From contig NZ_JAHKPD010000012.1 of the NCBI RefSeq assembly GCF_018860245.1, forward strand, positions 496,001 through 560,000: a DNA stretch of 64,000 nt, given 5' to 3'. The position numbers and the translations under genes are program-made. This DNA comes from Pseudotamlana agarivorans (lineage in GTDB: Bacteria > Bacteroidota > Bacteroidia > Flavobacteriales > Flavobacteriaceae). A model generated the notes under the pieces. That model was not told the DNA's origin and did no database searches. It saw nothing but the letters and a program-made list of their open reading frames with translations. Every line of letters starts with the position of its first letter. Within the stretch, counting starts at the first letter, position 1. Below, piece after piece: positions 34,865 through 43,752 of the stretch.

Positions 34865-35842
34865 ATGAAGACAATTCAATTTAGAGAAGCTATTTGCGAA
34901 GCCATGAGCGAAGAAATGCGCAGAGATGAGAGCGTTTACCTAATGGGAGAGGAAGTAGCGGAGTATAATGGTGCTTACAAAGCATCGAAAGGCATGTTAG
35001 ACGAATTTGGTGCTAAACGTGTTATTGATACACCAATTGCAGAACTTGGTTTTGCAGGTATCGCGATTGGTTCTACAATGACAGGTAATAGACCGATTGT
35101 AGAATATATGACTTTTAACTTTTCATTGGTTGGAATTGATCAAATTATAAATAATGCAGCGAAAATCAGACAAATGTCTGGTGGACAGTTTAAATGCCCG
35201 ATTGTATTTCGTGGGCCAACAGCCTCTGCTGGGCAATTAGGAGCAACACACTCACAAGCTTTTGAAAACTGGTTTGCTAATACACCTGGTTTAAAAGTAG
35301 TTGTGCCTTCAAACCCTTACGATGCTAAAGGTTTATTAAAGGCTTCTATTCGTGATGATGATCCGGTTATTTTTATGGAAAGTGAGCAAATGTATGGTGA
35401 TAAAGGTGAAGTTCCAGAAGGAGAATACATTATCCCATTAGGCGTTGCTGAAACTAAACGTGAAGGAACAGATGTCACTATCGTTTCTTTTGGTAAAATC
35501 ATTAAAGAAGCTTACAAAGCAGCAGACGAATTGGAGAAGGAAGGTATTTCTTGTGAAATTATCGACTTACGTACGGTACGTCCAATGGATAGAAAAGCGA
35601 TTGTAGAATCGGTTAAGAAAACCAACAGATTGGTTATTTTAGAAGAAGCATGGCCGTTTGGTAGTGTAGCTACTGAAATCACTTACCTAGTGCAATCTGA
35701 AGCATTTGATTATTTAGATGCTCCAATTATTAAAATAAACACAGCAGATACACCTGCACCGTACTCTCCAGTATTATTGGAAGAATGGTTACCTAACAAA
35801 GATGAGGTAATTAAAGCAGTGAAAAAGGTGATGTACAAATAA
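34865..35842 (+). CDS. pdhB: Pyruvate dehydrogenase E1 component, beta subunit
   Basis: This 325-residue transketolase-like subunit of the 2-oxo acid dehydrogenase complex helps decarboxylate pyruvate with thiamine diphosphate. Landmarks are the N-terminal FREAICEAMSEEMRRD, MGEEVAEYNGAYKASKGM (thiamine-binding glutamate), RVIDTPIAELGFAGIAIGS, GGQFKCPIVFRGP and the C-terminal TADTPAPYSPVLLEEW. The alpha subunit and E2 are not adjacent, so pdhB is alone as in many Flavobacteriaceae. A strong terminator follows 24 nt after the stop. Confidence 0.92.
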   Translation: MKTIQFREAICEAMSEEMRRDESVYLMGEEVAEYNGAYKASKGMLDEFGAKRVIDTPIAELGFAGIAIGSTMTGNRPIVEYMTFNFSLVGIDQIINNAAKIRQMSGGQFKCPIVFRGPTASAGQLGATHSQAFENWFANTPGLKVVVPSNPYDAKGLLKASIRDDDPVIFMESEQMYGDKGEVPEGEYIIPLGVAETKREGTDVTIVSFGKIIKEAYKAADELEKEGISCEIIDLRTVRPMDRKAIVESVKKTNRLVILEEAWPFGSVATEITYLVQSEAFDYLDAPIIKINTADTPAPYSPVLLEEWLPNKDEVIKAVKKVMYK

Positions 35843-35865
35843 ATCGTAACTTTTTTACGTTATAT

Positions 35866-35904
35866 AAACTTCATCAACATTCTATGTTGATGAAGTTTTT
35901 TTTA
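35866..35904 (+). terminator. Intrinsic terminator after pdhB
   Basis: AAACTTCATCAACAT (35866-35880) and ATGTTGATGAAGTTT (35884-35898) form a perfect 15-bp stem with a TCT loop and a T-run. Confidence 0.9.
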
Positions 35905-35906
35905 TT

Positions 35907-38408
35907 ATGAATATAAGATTCTCACTTGTTTTATTTCTTATTAATTTTTGTGCGGTCTTTGCACAAACAAAAGTGAGTGGTTATGTTTTTGATGAAAATG
36001 ATGAGCCCGTTTCTTTTGCAAATGTGATTTTTAAAGGCTCTACGAATGGCACGATTACCAATGAAGAAGGGCGATTTTACTTAGAGTCTGATGAGGCTTG
36101 GCCCGAGCTTACCGTGTCTTTTATTGGCTACGAAACCTTAACGGTGCCCTTGCAAAAAAAAATTAACTACGATTTAAAGTTTACCCTTGTTGAAGTGGCC
36201 TCTCAGTTAAATGAGGTTTTGATCGTGTCGGGTAAACAACCAAAAAAAAATAATCCGGCCATAGATTTATTACGAAAAATATGGGAGCATAAACGGAGCA
36301 ATGGTTTAAAACAATTTAAACAATATCAGTACGATAAATACGAGAAATTAGAATTTGATATTAACACGATAGATAGTACACTTATAAATAGTAAACTATT
36401 TAAAGGTATGGAATTCATTTTTGAAGAAGTAGATACCTCTAAAGTAACTGGAAAAACCTACTTGCCTATATTCGTTAATGAGGCGGCAACGAAGGTGTAT
36501 GGTGATAATGTGATTAATAAAAGTAAAGAAATCTTACAGGGTAATAAAAACTCTGGGTTTAGTGATAACCAAAGTATGATTGATTTTGTTAAAGACTTGT
36601 ATGCTGATATAAATGTCTATGATAATTTTCTTAAATTTTTTGATAAAAGTTTTGTGAGCCCCTTATCACGAACAGGTATCAATACCTATAATTATGTGCT
36701 AGCCGATAGTGCCCTTATTGATGATAAATGGTGTTACAATATTATTTATTATCCACGACGAAAAAATGAACTCACTTTTAAAGGTGATTTTTGGGTGGCC
36801 GATACGACTTATGCGATTAAGGAAATTAATATGCAGGCCTCAAAAAGCGCGAATATAAACTGGGTTAAGGAGATTTATATTGAGCAAGAATTTGAGGTGT
36901 TAAACGATTCCTTATTTCTTGTAAAACGTGATTATATGATGTCTGACTTTGCTCCAAACAAGAAGGAGAAGTCGCGAGGACTTTATGGTAAGCGCACCAC
37001 CCTCTTTAATAATTATGAATTTAATATAGAAAGAGATAAAAAGTTTTACGAGAAAGAAGTAAACTTTTATGATAAGAATGCTTATAACCGTGATGATGCC
37101 TTCTGGGAAGAAAATCGCATGGAAAAGTTAAGCGATGATGAAAAAGGGGTCTATAAAATGTTGGACACCTTAAAAACGGTTAAAAAGTTTAAAAACCTAT
37201 ATAGTACTGGAACAGTTTTAGCCTCGGGGTATTACGAGTTTAATACCTTGCCTTTAGATTATGGTCCCGTTTTTTCTTCCTTTGGTTATAATGAAGTTGA
37301 AGGTGTGCGTTTACGTGCCGGTGGTCGTACCTATTTTGGAAGAAATGATTTATGGCGTATTGAAGGTTTTATGGCTTATGGATTTAGAGATGATAAGGTG
37401 AAATACGGCATCTCTGGAAAATGGCTTTTGGATAAGAAAACAAGATTGATTATTGCCGGAGGAAATCGTCGTGACATAGAACAGATTGGGGCAAGCTTAA
37501 CGAATTCTACCGATGTTTTAGGTCGAAGTTTTGCCTCGTCAGGGATTTTTACAACTGCAGCAAATGATAAGCTTACGAATATAAATTTAACGACATTATC
37601 TTTTCAGTTTGAGCCTTTGAAAAATTTAATATTTAGGCTTGGTGGTAGTTATCGAACTTTAGAATCGGCGTCAGATACTTTTAGTCTTGATTATTATGAC
37701 GAGAATTCACCAACAGGAGTGTCTTCGGAAATAAAACAATACGAATCGGAGCTATTAATGTCTTTTTTTCCGAATAGAAAAATGACAGGTTTCGGGGTAG
37801 AACGGTCTCCTGCGAATAGTGATTATGCTCAAATATATGCTCTGATAAGTAAAGGGTTGAAAGGAAGATTTAACGATAATTTTGATTATACGAAACTTCA
37901 GTTTAGGTATGTGCAACCATGGCAAGTTGGAGGGTTTGGAAGGCTTTTTACCACCATTGAAGCTGGAAAAACTTTTGGAAAAGTACCTCTAGGTTTGTTA
38001 AGTGTTATTCCGGGTAATCAAAGTTATTTCTCTATTTATAACACCTTCTCTCAAATCGATTTTTACGAGTTTGTTACCGATACCTATGCTTCTGTGCATG
38101 TGGAGCATAATTTTAACGGACGCCTATTCTCTAGGATTCCAGTTATTAAGAAGTTTAATTTAAGAGCCATAGCTGGCTTTAGAACCGTTATGGGTAGTAT
38201 TTCTCAAGAAAATATAGATTTAAACGCTTCTGGTTTAACCTATGTAGCACCCTCTCAGGACCCTTATTACGAGTATAGTTTTGGTATTGGAAATATTTTT
38301 AAGGTTTTTCGTATCGATTTCAACTTTAGAGGGAATTATCTCGATGAAGTTAAAAACCCTAATGCGCGTCCTTTTGGGATTACTGGGGCTTTTGGTTTTA
38401 GTTTTTAG
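35907..38408 (+). CDS. DUF5686 outer-membrane protein with carboxypeptidase-like regulatory domain
   Basis: This is an 833-residue protein with a signal peptide (ending near VFAQT, residue 20). Residues about 22-100 form a carboxypeptidase-D regulatory-like/CarboxypepD_reg domain (VSGYVFDENDEPVSFANVIFKG, TNEEGRFYL), typical of Bacteroidota outer-membrane proteins. The rest matches the DUF5686 family: NPAIDLLRKIWEHKRSNGLKQ, then a large C-terminal region rich in alternating aromatic strands ending FGITGAFGFSF, consistent with a beta-barrel. Function is unknown. It starts only a few bases after the pdhB terminator. Confidence 0.83.
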   Translation: MNIRFSLVLFLINFCAVFAQTKVSGYVFDENDEPVSFANVIFKGSTNGTITNEEGRFYLESDEAWPELTVSFIGYETLTVPLQKKINYDLKFTLVEVASQLNEVLIVSGKQPKKNNPAIDLLRKIWEHKRSNGLKQFKQYQYDKYEKLEFDINTIDSTLINSKLFKGMEFIFEEVDTSKVTGKTYLPIFVNEAATKVYGDNVINKSKEILQGNKNSGFSDNQSMIDFVKDLYADINVYDNFLKFFDKSFVSPLSRTGINTYNYVLADSALIDDKWCYNIIYYPRRKNELTFKGDFWVADTTYAIKEINMQASKSANINWVKEIYIEQEFEVLNDSLFLVKRDYMMSDFAPNKKEKSRGLYGKRTTLFNNYEFNIERDKKFYEKEVNFYDKNAYNRDDAFWEENRMEKLSDDEKGVYKMLDTLKTVKKFKNLYSTGTVLASGYYEFNTLPLDYGPVFSSFGYNEVEGVRLRAGGRTYFGRNDLWRIEGFMAYGFRDDKVKYGISGKWLLDKKTRLIIAGGNRRDIEQIGASLTNSTDVLGRSFASSGIFTTAANDKLTNINLTTLSFQFEPLKNLIFRLGGSYRTLESASDTFSLDYYDENSPTGVSSEIKQYESELLMSFFPNRKMTGFGVERSPANSDYAQIYALISKGLKGRFNDNFDYTKLQFRYVQPWQVGGFGRLFTTIEAGKTFGKVPLGLLSVIPGNQSYFSIYNTFSQIDFYEFVTDTYASVHVEHNFNGRLFSRIPVIKKFNLRAIAGFRTVMGSISQENIDLNASGLTYVAPSQDPYYEYSFGIGNIFKVFRIDFNFRGNYLDEVKNPNARPFGITGAFGFSF

Positions 38409-38554
38409 TTTTTTTCTGCTTTTAAGACTTCTATAAATATAACAGTAATAGACAATAACGAGTAATTTTTACTTAAAAAAGAAAGTTAAATCGTACAAAT
38501 AAAAAGAATAATACTTACATTTGATGCTTCTCAAATCTATTAAGTCTATTCTAT

Positions 38555-39025
38555 ATGTCAGGAAAACCTGCAGCGACTTTAGGAAGTCATCATACTTGTC
38601 CCATGTGCAGTGGCACCACGCCACATGTGGGAGGTCCTATTATTAAAGGAGAAGTTAACGTGTTGTTTAATGGTAAGCCTGTTGCAACTATGGGTAGTAT
38701 GTGTACTTGCAATGGCGGTCCAGATACGGTAATCACAGGAAATCCATCGGTGCTAGTAAATGGTAAACCCATTGCTTGTTTGGGAGATTCTACTGCTCAC
38801 GGTGGTGTTATTGTAACCGGTGAACCTAATATTATGGTAGGTAGCAGTGCTTCAAAACCAACAGAAGCCATGCCTGCTGAAAAAATTCCATTTCCAAAAA
38901 TCACTACTGTTGATAGAATTAAATCTGTTGTTATTGGTCAGGGTGAAAACTTAAAGGAAGCTCGTGAGAAACAAGAGGAAGCCAAAAAGCATGGTTATCT
39001 CATTCAAATTGACTTTAGTGTTTAG
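38555..39025 (+). CDS. PAAR domain spike-tip protein
   Basis: This 156-residue protein is built of PAAR-type repeats: TPHVGGPIIKGEVNVLFNGKPVATMG, DTVITGNPSVLVNGKPIACLGD and HGGVIVTGEPNIMVG. PAAR proteins cap the VgrG spike of contractile secretion systems and carry effectors. Several His and Cys residues (HTCPMCSG, MCTCNGG) can bind metal at the tip. After the PAAR core comes a Lys/Glu-rich helix of about 45 residues that may bind the effector. The 915-residue gene starts 11 nt downstream. No VgrG, Hcp or sheath gene is in the window. Confidence 0.85.
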   Translation: MSGKPAATLGSHHTCPMCSGTTPHVGGPIIKGEVNVLFNGKPVATMGSMCTCNGGPDTVITGNPSVLVNGKPIACLGDSTAHGGVIVTGEPNIMVGSSASKPTEAMPAEKIPFPKITTVDRIKSVVIGQGENLKEAREKQEEAKKHGYLIQIDFSV

Positions 39026-39036
39026 ATTTTAAGGAA

Positions 39037-41784
39037 ATGAAAGTAGAATACCCCATCGTACCTGCTTACGGAAGCAATCCGAGCGAAATAGAAAAAGAAA
39101 AGACCAATGCTCATCATTTTGGGCATAATAATAGAAACGGTTTTTTTCCGCTAGGAATAAATAATTCATGGCACGGCGGCATACACATTGAAGGTTTGGG
39201 TACCCAAGTACTCGCCATAGCAGACGGACGAATTATTGCCTACCGTTTTGCGGAAGACTATTTGCTTGAAAAAGATAGTGAAACGGCTAAATATTCCAAT
39301 GGCTTCATGTTAATGCAGCATGATTTTGAAACTCCAGAGAAAATAAAATTTCGTTTTTATAGTCTGTACATGCACTTGCAGCCTAAAGAGGAGCTGATAG
39401 CTAAAAAATACGGCGAAAATATTCCTGATTTGTATGCGAAATATACCGTTAAAACAAATGTGAATTTACGAGAAATTGGATTGAAAATACGTCCTTTTTG
39501 TGAAGAAGATAATGATCAGTCACGAGAAACGCATTTTGTGCCTAAAGGAGGCTTGTTGAAAAAAGAACCAGCTGTAGTGCCTTCAGATTGTCATTGGATG
39601 AGTTTCGATTATTTTAAAAATAAGTATGTGATTTGTTCTTATAGAGGTGACATATTCTGTGCTTATCGTGGTTGGCTATTGGATTATGACGATGAATTTT
39701 ATCAAGTGAATCATAAAAAAGCAACCGATGATGATTTTATTAGACCAAATGTAGTTGAAGGCACCATGTTGTTTGACGGGATTGGAGGGAATTATGTAAA
39801 GATGGAATCTCAAAATACAGAACTTGAAATTGAATTCACAAAAGATGCCGACTGGTACAAAATTAAGGGCACTCGAAATTATGTTCTATCAAAGGATTGC
39901 ACTCCGATTACTAAAAAAATAAAGGACGATGTTAAATTTAACTCCGTTGAAAACGTTAATGTACCCATAAGAGCGGGACAGATAATTGGTAACCTTGGTC
40001 AATACGATTCTGAAAATCGAAAATCATACAATGCGCTCCATTTAGAGGTGTTTACAGATGATGCTAATCTTTCAGGATTTTTAAATAATAATAAAGATAA
40101 AGATCAAACAACTTATGAAGTTGAAAAAGGTAAAACACTCCATGTTGGAAAGCCTTGTGATTTTTTAAAAGCAAATGCCAAAGTCAAAATTTATCAAAGT
40201 GATGGGGAATACACACAAATCGGATTTGAAGATGAGACGACGGTCGTGGCTTATACTGTACTTAATGATGAAAATAAAAAAATCAAAACCTATGTCGATG
40301 GGGTCAAAGTAAGAAATAATGTTTATACCATTAAAGAGGGCCATTTTGACGAAGTCAATTCAAAACTAAATCATGCGTTGCGGAGTGAGGAGTCTGAAGT
40401 CTATTACATAAATAAAACAGGAGCGGACAATGTAGATCGAACCATAGGTTATGGAATGAAATACTCAGGAAAAAAGTTTTGGGTGAAATCTACAAAGGTC
40501 ACTGGAGACGCTAATGCGTGGATAAGTTTAGGGGCTGATATTGATACTGTATTTGAAAATAAGCCTAGCGGTAATTTCAAAGGTGTTGAAGTGCTGAAAA
40601 CCTCTAAAATAAGAAAAACAGGCCAAGCGAAAGATAATGCTGGTGAGACTTGGTGGCATATAAAGACTAAGCAGGAAGAAGGTTGGATTAAAAAAAGTGA
40701 ACTAACAGAAAAGAACCCCTATAAATGGGCAGAGTATGGGTGGAAGGTTTTAGAAAATACTGGTGATCAATATTTTTACATGTTCGGTGAGTTTGTTGAA
40801 AAAAGCAGTCCGCATAAATTCATAGAAGACATCTGGGCACAAGCCGATACTGATGGTAATTCTAAACTATCTAATTTTGAGTTGCAGCAGGTCATGCGAA
40901 ATAAAGAATCCCTAGGTCACGTTAGTAAGTTGATTTGTAAACACGAGAGCGAGTGGAATACCTGGGAAAATATAGATAAATTTGAGGCGGAGCTAAAAGA
41001 AATATATAAAAAAGGCATTGATCAAGAAACGGATGCCGAAAGAAAGCAGGAGCTAGAAGTCCAACGTGATGCTAAAATTTATGTGCTTAAAGACAAGATT
41101 AAAAACTTAAGTTTTTGGCATGAAATAGAGGAAGGAGATTTGTCTAATACGCAAGCTGAAGATTGTGGAAAGAGAAAGTTTCCTAGAGGATCTAATGTTT
41201 ATCATTTTCATCCCATTGCTTTTGTGGAGCAGATGAAGATGATAGTGGGGAAAGAAGATGTTGATTTACGTAATGATAATAAGAATTGGCAATCACAATT
41301 TGATTCAAAATTTGGAAATAAGAGTAGGCAGAATGTAGCTTGTTGGAGAGCTTGCCGAGTAATTTTGGAAAACTATGGAGTTGATGGCGGAAAGTTAAAA
41401 AACAATAAAGCTCTTTATCAAATAGGCGTAGAAAACAATCAAAAGTTGGAGATTAATTCTTCTGTAGCAAAAAAAGGAATGATGTATATTGACTCTCAAC
41501 TTGAGTCAGGAAAGCCAATTTTGGTTGGTGTTGATCATACATATAAATATAAAGGAGGATTCAATAACGATTTAAGTACGGATCATTTTATTGTAATTGT
41601 AGGGAGAGGGGCTGAAGAAAGAGGTGAGTACTACTTGTTTTATGAAGTAGGGACTAAATATAAGGTAAAGGGTGTCAGTAATGAAAATAAATTATTCGTT
41701 CAAGGTGATTTTAGTTTGAAAGGAGCTCCTGCTTATAAGGAATCACATGTTTATAAAGTAATTCAAATTAGAGAAAACAAATAA
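39037..41784 (+). CDS. Putative PAAR-linked T6SS effector with M23-like and cysteine-peptidase-like domains
   Basis: This is a 915-residue multidomain protein with no signal peptide. Residues about 40-340 resemble an interrupted M23/lysostaphin-like fold, with WHGGIHIEGLG (H46, H50), a VLAIADGRIIAYR strand pair and NALHLEVFTDD (H335). Residues about 515-560 look SH3-like. D604-T-D-G-N-S-K-L-S-N-F-E615 is a full EF-hand loop. FWHEIEEGD and VYHFHPIAFVEQM (722-734) are segments I associate with T6SS effectors. The C-terminal 150 residues have C769 in NVACWRACRVIL, a KPILVGVDHTYKYKGG strand, H850 in STDHFIVIVGRG and YEVG, a papain/C39-like arrangement. The gene lies 11 nt after the PAAR gene and 10 nt before a lipoprotein. 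The role as a toxin is inference. Confidence 0.7.
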   Translation: MKVEYPIVPAYGSNPSEIEKEKTNAHHFGHNNRNGFFPLGINNSWHGGIHIEGLGTQVLAIADGRIIAYRFAEDYLLEKDSETAKYSNGFMLMQHDFETPEKIKFRFYSLYMHLQPKEELIAKKYGENIPDLYAKYTVKTNVNLREIGLKIRPFCEEDNDQSRETHFVPKGGLLKKEPAVVPSDCHWMSFDYFKNKYVICSYRGDIFCAYRGWLLDYDDEFYQVNHKKATDDDFIRPNVVEGTMLFDGIGGNYVKMESQNTELEIEFTKDADWYKIKGTRNYVLSKDCTPITKKIKDDVKFNSVENVNVPIRAGQIIGNLGQYDSENRKSYNALHLEVFTDDANLSGFLNNNKDKDQTTYEVEKGKTLHVGKPCDFLKANAKVKIYQSDGEYTQIGFEDETTVVAYTVLNDENKKIKTYVDGVKVRNNVYTIKEGHFDEVNSKLNHALRSEESEVYYINKTGADNVDRTIGYGMKYSGKKFWVKSTKVTGDANAWISLGADIDTVFENKPSGNFKGVEVLKTSKIRKTGQAKDNAGETWWHIKTKQEEGWIKKSELTEKNPYKWAEYGWKVLENTGDQYFYMFGEFVEKSSPHKFIEDIWAQADTDGNSKLSNFELQQVMRNKESLGHVSKLICKHESEWNTWENIDKFEAELKEIYKKGIDQETDAERKQELEVQRDAKIYVLKDKIKNLSFWHEIEEGDLSNTQAEDCGKRKFPRGSNVYHFHPIAFVEQMKMIVGKEDVDLRNDNKNWQSQFDSKFGNKSRQNVACWRACRVILENYGVDGGKLKNNKALYQIGVENNQKLEINSSVAKKGMMYIDSQLESGKPILVGVDHTYKYKGGFNNDLSTDHFIVIVGRGAEERGEYYLFYEVGTKYKVKGVSNENKLFVQGDFSLKGAPAYKESHVYKVIQIRENK

Positions 41785-41794
41785 AATTAATAAT

Positions 41795-42268
41795 ATGCGA
41801 TTATATAGAGTTGTAATTTTTATCATATTTTTTTCGTGTAACAAGTTTGATTCAGGAAAGGATGCATTAGAAGGTGCGATTTCTGAGAAGCCTAAGACTG
41901 AAACAGTTTCTTATAACGAGAATAGTCAAAAGGTTAGACCGTTTGATATCACACAGACCAAATGGATAGAAATAGAAAAGACAGATTCAAAATTCAAAGT
42001 TTTAAACAATGAATGGAAGCGCAGGGTTGAGGTAGGTGAAAATGATATTGTAATTGAATTACAAGAACCATCTACTTATGAACTTAGTCATGTTGAACAA
42101 AAAGACAATGAATTTACTTTTTTTATCAAGGGAGCTGATTGGCGTTATCGATTTAGATGGGAGGATAGAGTGAAAAAGATATGTAGGTGGGACTATGTAA
42201 ATGCCACTAAAATAGACTCGTCTTTTTCGTATTATGCTGTATTAGAAAAATTTGAAAATCAGTTGTAA
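41795..42268 (+). CDS. Small lipoprotein, candidate immunity protein
   Basis: This 157-residue protein has a lipoprotein signal (IFFSC, Cys15). The mature part is rich in charged residues and beta strands (TKWIEIEKTD, RRVEVGENDIVIELQEP, ADWRYRFRWEDRVKKICRW). No family is recognised. It starts 10 nt after the effector gene, the usual position of the cognate immunity gene. A periplasmic lipoprotein would suit protection against a cell-wall- or periplasm-acting enzyme. Confidence 0.6.
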   Translation: MRLYRVVIFIIFFSCNKFDSGKDALEGAISEKPKTETVSYNENSQKVRPFDITQTKWIEIEKTDSKFKVLNNEWKRRVEVGENDIVIELQEPSTYELSHVEQKDNEFTFFIKGADWRYRFRWEDRVKKICRWDYVNATKIDSSFSYYAVLEKFENQL

Positions 42269-42295
42269 TATTATGGTTTTTGAGAATATCAGAGT

Positions 42296-42775
42296 ATGAA
42301 AATTATTAAAATGCTTTTTATTTTATGTTTCATTTTTTCATGTAAGGATGAAACTAAAATCAATAATAAAGTATCCTCAGAAAGTGTCTCACTTGAGTAC
42401 GTTGTACTTAAAACACACTTAAAAAAAGAATCACTTTTAAACAAAACATATTATCAAGTCACAAAAACAGATTCCATAGATATATTGTATCATTATTGTA
42501 ACGCAAGTGTTAATACGATTAAAGTTTACAAAGATTCCATTTGGCAAGATTTCGGACAAGAAGATTACTCCATGCTTATAGATGAAGTTAATGTTAATGA
42601 GGAAAAAATAAGTTTGATTGGGAAGGAAGAGCAAATAACTCCTGAGAAATTATATGTTTTTGAAATAGAAGAGGAATCAAAAGGCTATTGGAAAATAAAT
42701 GGTGAAACTTATGTTGATAGCCTTAAAATTGATAAGATAAAGCAATATAATGAGCCTGAATCAGAATGTTTTTAG
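42296..42775 (+). CDS. Small lipoprotein, candidate immunity protein
   Basis: This 159-residue lipoprotein (FIFSC, Cys16) has a mature region of mixed strands (YYQVTKTDSIDILYHYCNASVNTIKVYKDSIWQ-like pattern) and an acidic C-terminus. I find no recognised family and no clear similarity by eye to the preceding lipoprotein beyond size and signal. It lies 27 nt downstream on the same strand and is probably part of the same transcript. Confidence 0.55.
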   Translation: MKIIKMLFILCFIFSCKDETKINNKVSSESVSLEYVVLKTHLKKESLLNKTYYQVTKTDSIDILYHYCNASVNTIKVYKDSIWQDFGQEDYSMLIDEVNVNEEKISLIGKEEQITPEKLYVFEIEEESKGYWKINGETYVDSLKIDKIKQYNEPESECF

Positions 42776-42818
42776 ATGTAAAGGAAATAGGAAAGCGGCT
42801 AGATTCTTTTAAAATAAT

Positions 42819-43541
42819 ATGAAAAACTATTTACTCATAATGGTATTGGTTTTTGCATTTTCTTGCAAGAATAAAGGACAAATTAAAGAAGGTGAATCAA
42901 GCATAAGTGTTGCTCCTGAAATAAATGATTGTTTGGTTATTGACGAGTTGCAACTAAAGGATAATCAATTTAAAGTTGAAGCAGGAGGTTTTAATATAAT
43001 TTTCAACAATGTATTGTCAACAGACGACCCTAATTTGGATTTTGAGTTAAAAAGTAAGGGGAAAGAGATTACGATTCAAAAGAAATATTTGGAATCAGAC
43101 TTTTTAGGAGATAATGACTTTTTTATTGAGTCGAATTCAATTGATTCAATAAAGGTGAAATATGTCGTGCAAAGTGATTTCGTTTTTTACGGACAAGAGA
43201 AAAAAAGAACGCCTTTGAACATGTCTAGCAGCAAAGAGCATAATTTGTATTGTAATGAGGGTGTTTATAGGCTTGACAAAAATAATCTGGTTGTCAACCC
43301 TGAAGTTTTTACTAAAGCTAAAGCAGTTAATAAAAGTTTTTACTTGTCCGTGCTTGAATCAGATTCCTATGGAGAAATTGATAAAACCAATGCTAAAGAG
43401 GTGCTGAAAAAATTAAATGAAAATATAGAAATGAGTTTGGAAGACCTTTTTGTTGAATCATCAATTTTAAAAATAACATATCAGTTTGATTATTATATAG
43501 GTGATTCTAAAGAAGAAATTAAGCTGATTGTTATCAATTAA
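42819..43541 (+). CDS. Lipoprotein, 240 aa, unknown function
   Basis: The signal ends in AFSC (Cys16). The mature part alternates hydrophobic and charged residues, suggesting a beta-rich soluble domain, and contains FNNVLSTDDPNLDFELKSK and YYIGDSKEEIKLIVI. No known family is recognised. It is third in the run of small lipoproteins behind the effector gene, with a 43-nt gap, so it may be an immunity paralogue or unrelated accessory protein. Confidence 0.55.
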   Translation: MKNYLLIMVLVFAFSCKNKGQIKEGESSISVAPEINDCLVIDELQLKDNQFKVEAGGFNIIFNNVLSTDDPNLDFELKSKGKEITIQKKYLESDFLGDNDFFIESNSIDSIKVKYVVQSDFVFYGQEKKRTPLNMSSSKEHNLYCNEGVYRLDKNNLVVNPEVFTKAKAVNKSFYLSVLESDSYGEIDKTNAKEVLKKLNENIEMSLEDLFVESSILKITYQFDYYIGDSKEEIKLIVIN

Positions 43542-43572
43542 GGGAGACCTGGAATTCATCTCAAAAGCAATT

Positions 43573-43752
43573 ATGAAATATGTTATAATCTTAATTTTAC
43601 CACTTTTTCTCAGTGTTAATTCGTGTAAAGAGCATGGTAATAATAAATCTAAAGATACAAGTGAACTCGATACAGGTAAAGCTGAAGCTGTTGATAAACA
43701 AAGTCTGAAAAAAGAGAAAAATAAAAAGAAACCCGATAGCGCGGACTTGTAG
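43573..43752 (+). CDS. Short lipoprotein ORF ending inside a REP sequence (probably truncated)
   Basis: This 59-residue ORF has a lipoprotein signal (SVNSC, Cys18) followed by a low-complexity, Lys/Glu/Asp-rich tail. The final six codons (PDSADL and stop) lie in the left REP of the RAYT element, so the original 3' end was probably replaced by the insertion. The start at 43573 follows the signal peptide; 15 residues of upstream open frame look non-coding. It is fourth in the lipoprotein run. Confidence 0.45.
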   Translation: MKYVIILILPLFLSVNSCKEHGNNKSKDTSELDTGKAEAVDKQSLKKEKNKKKPDSADL

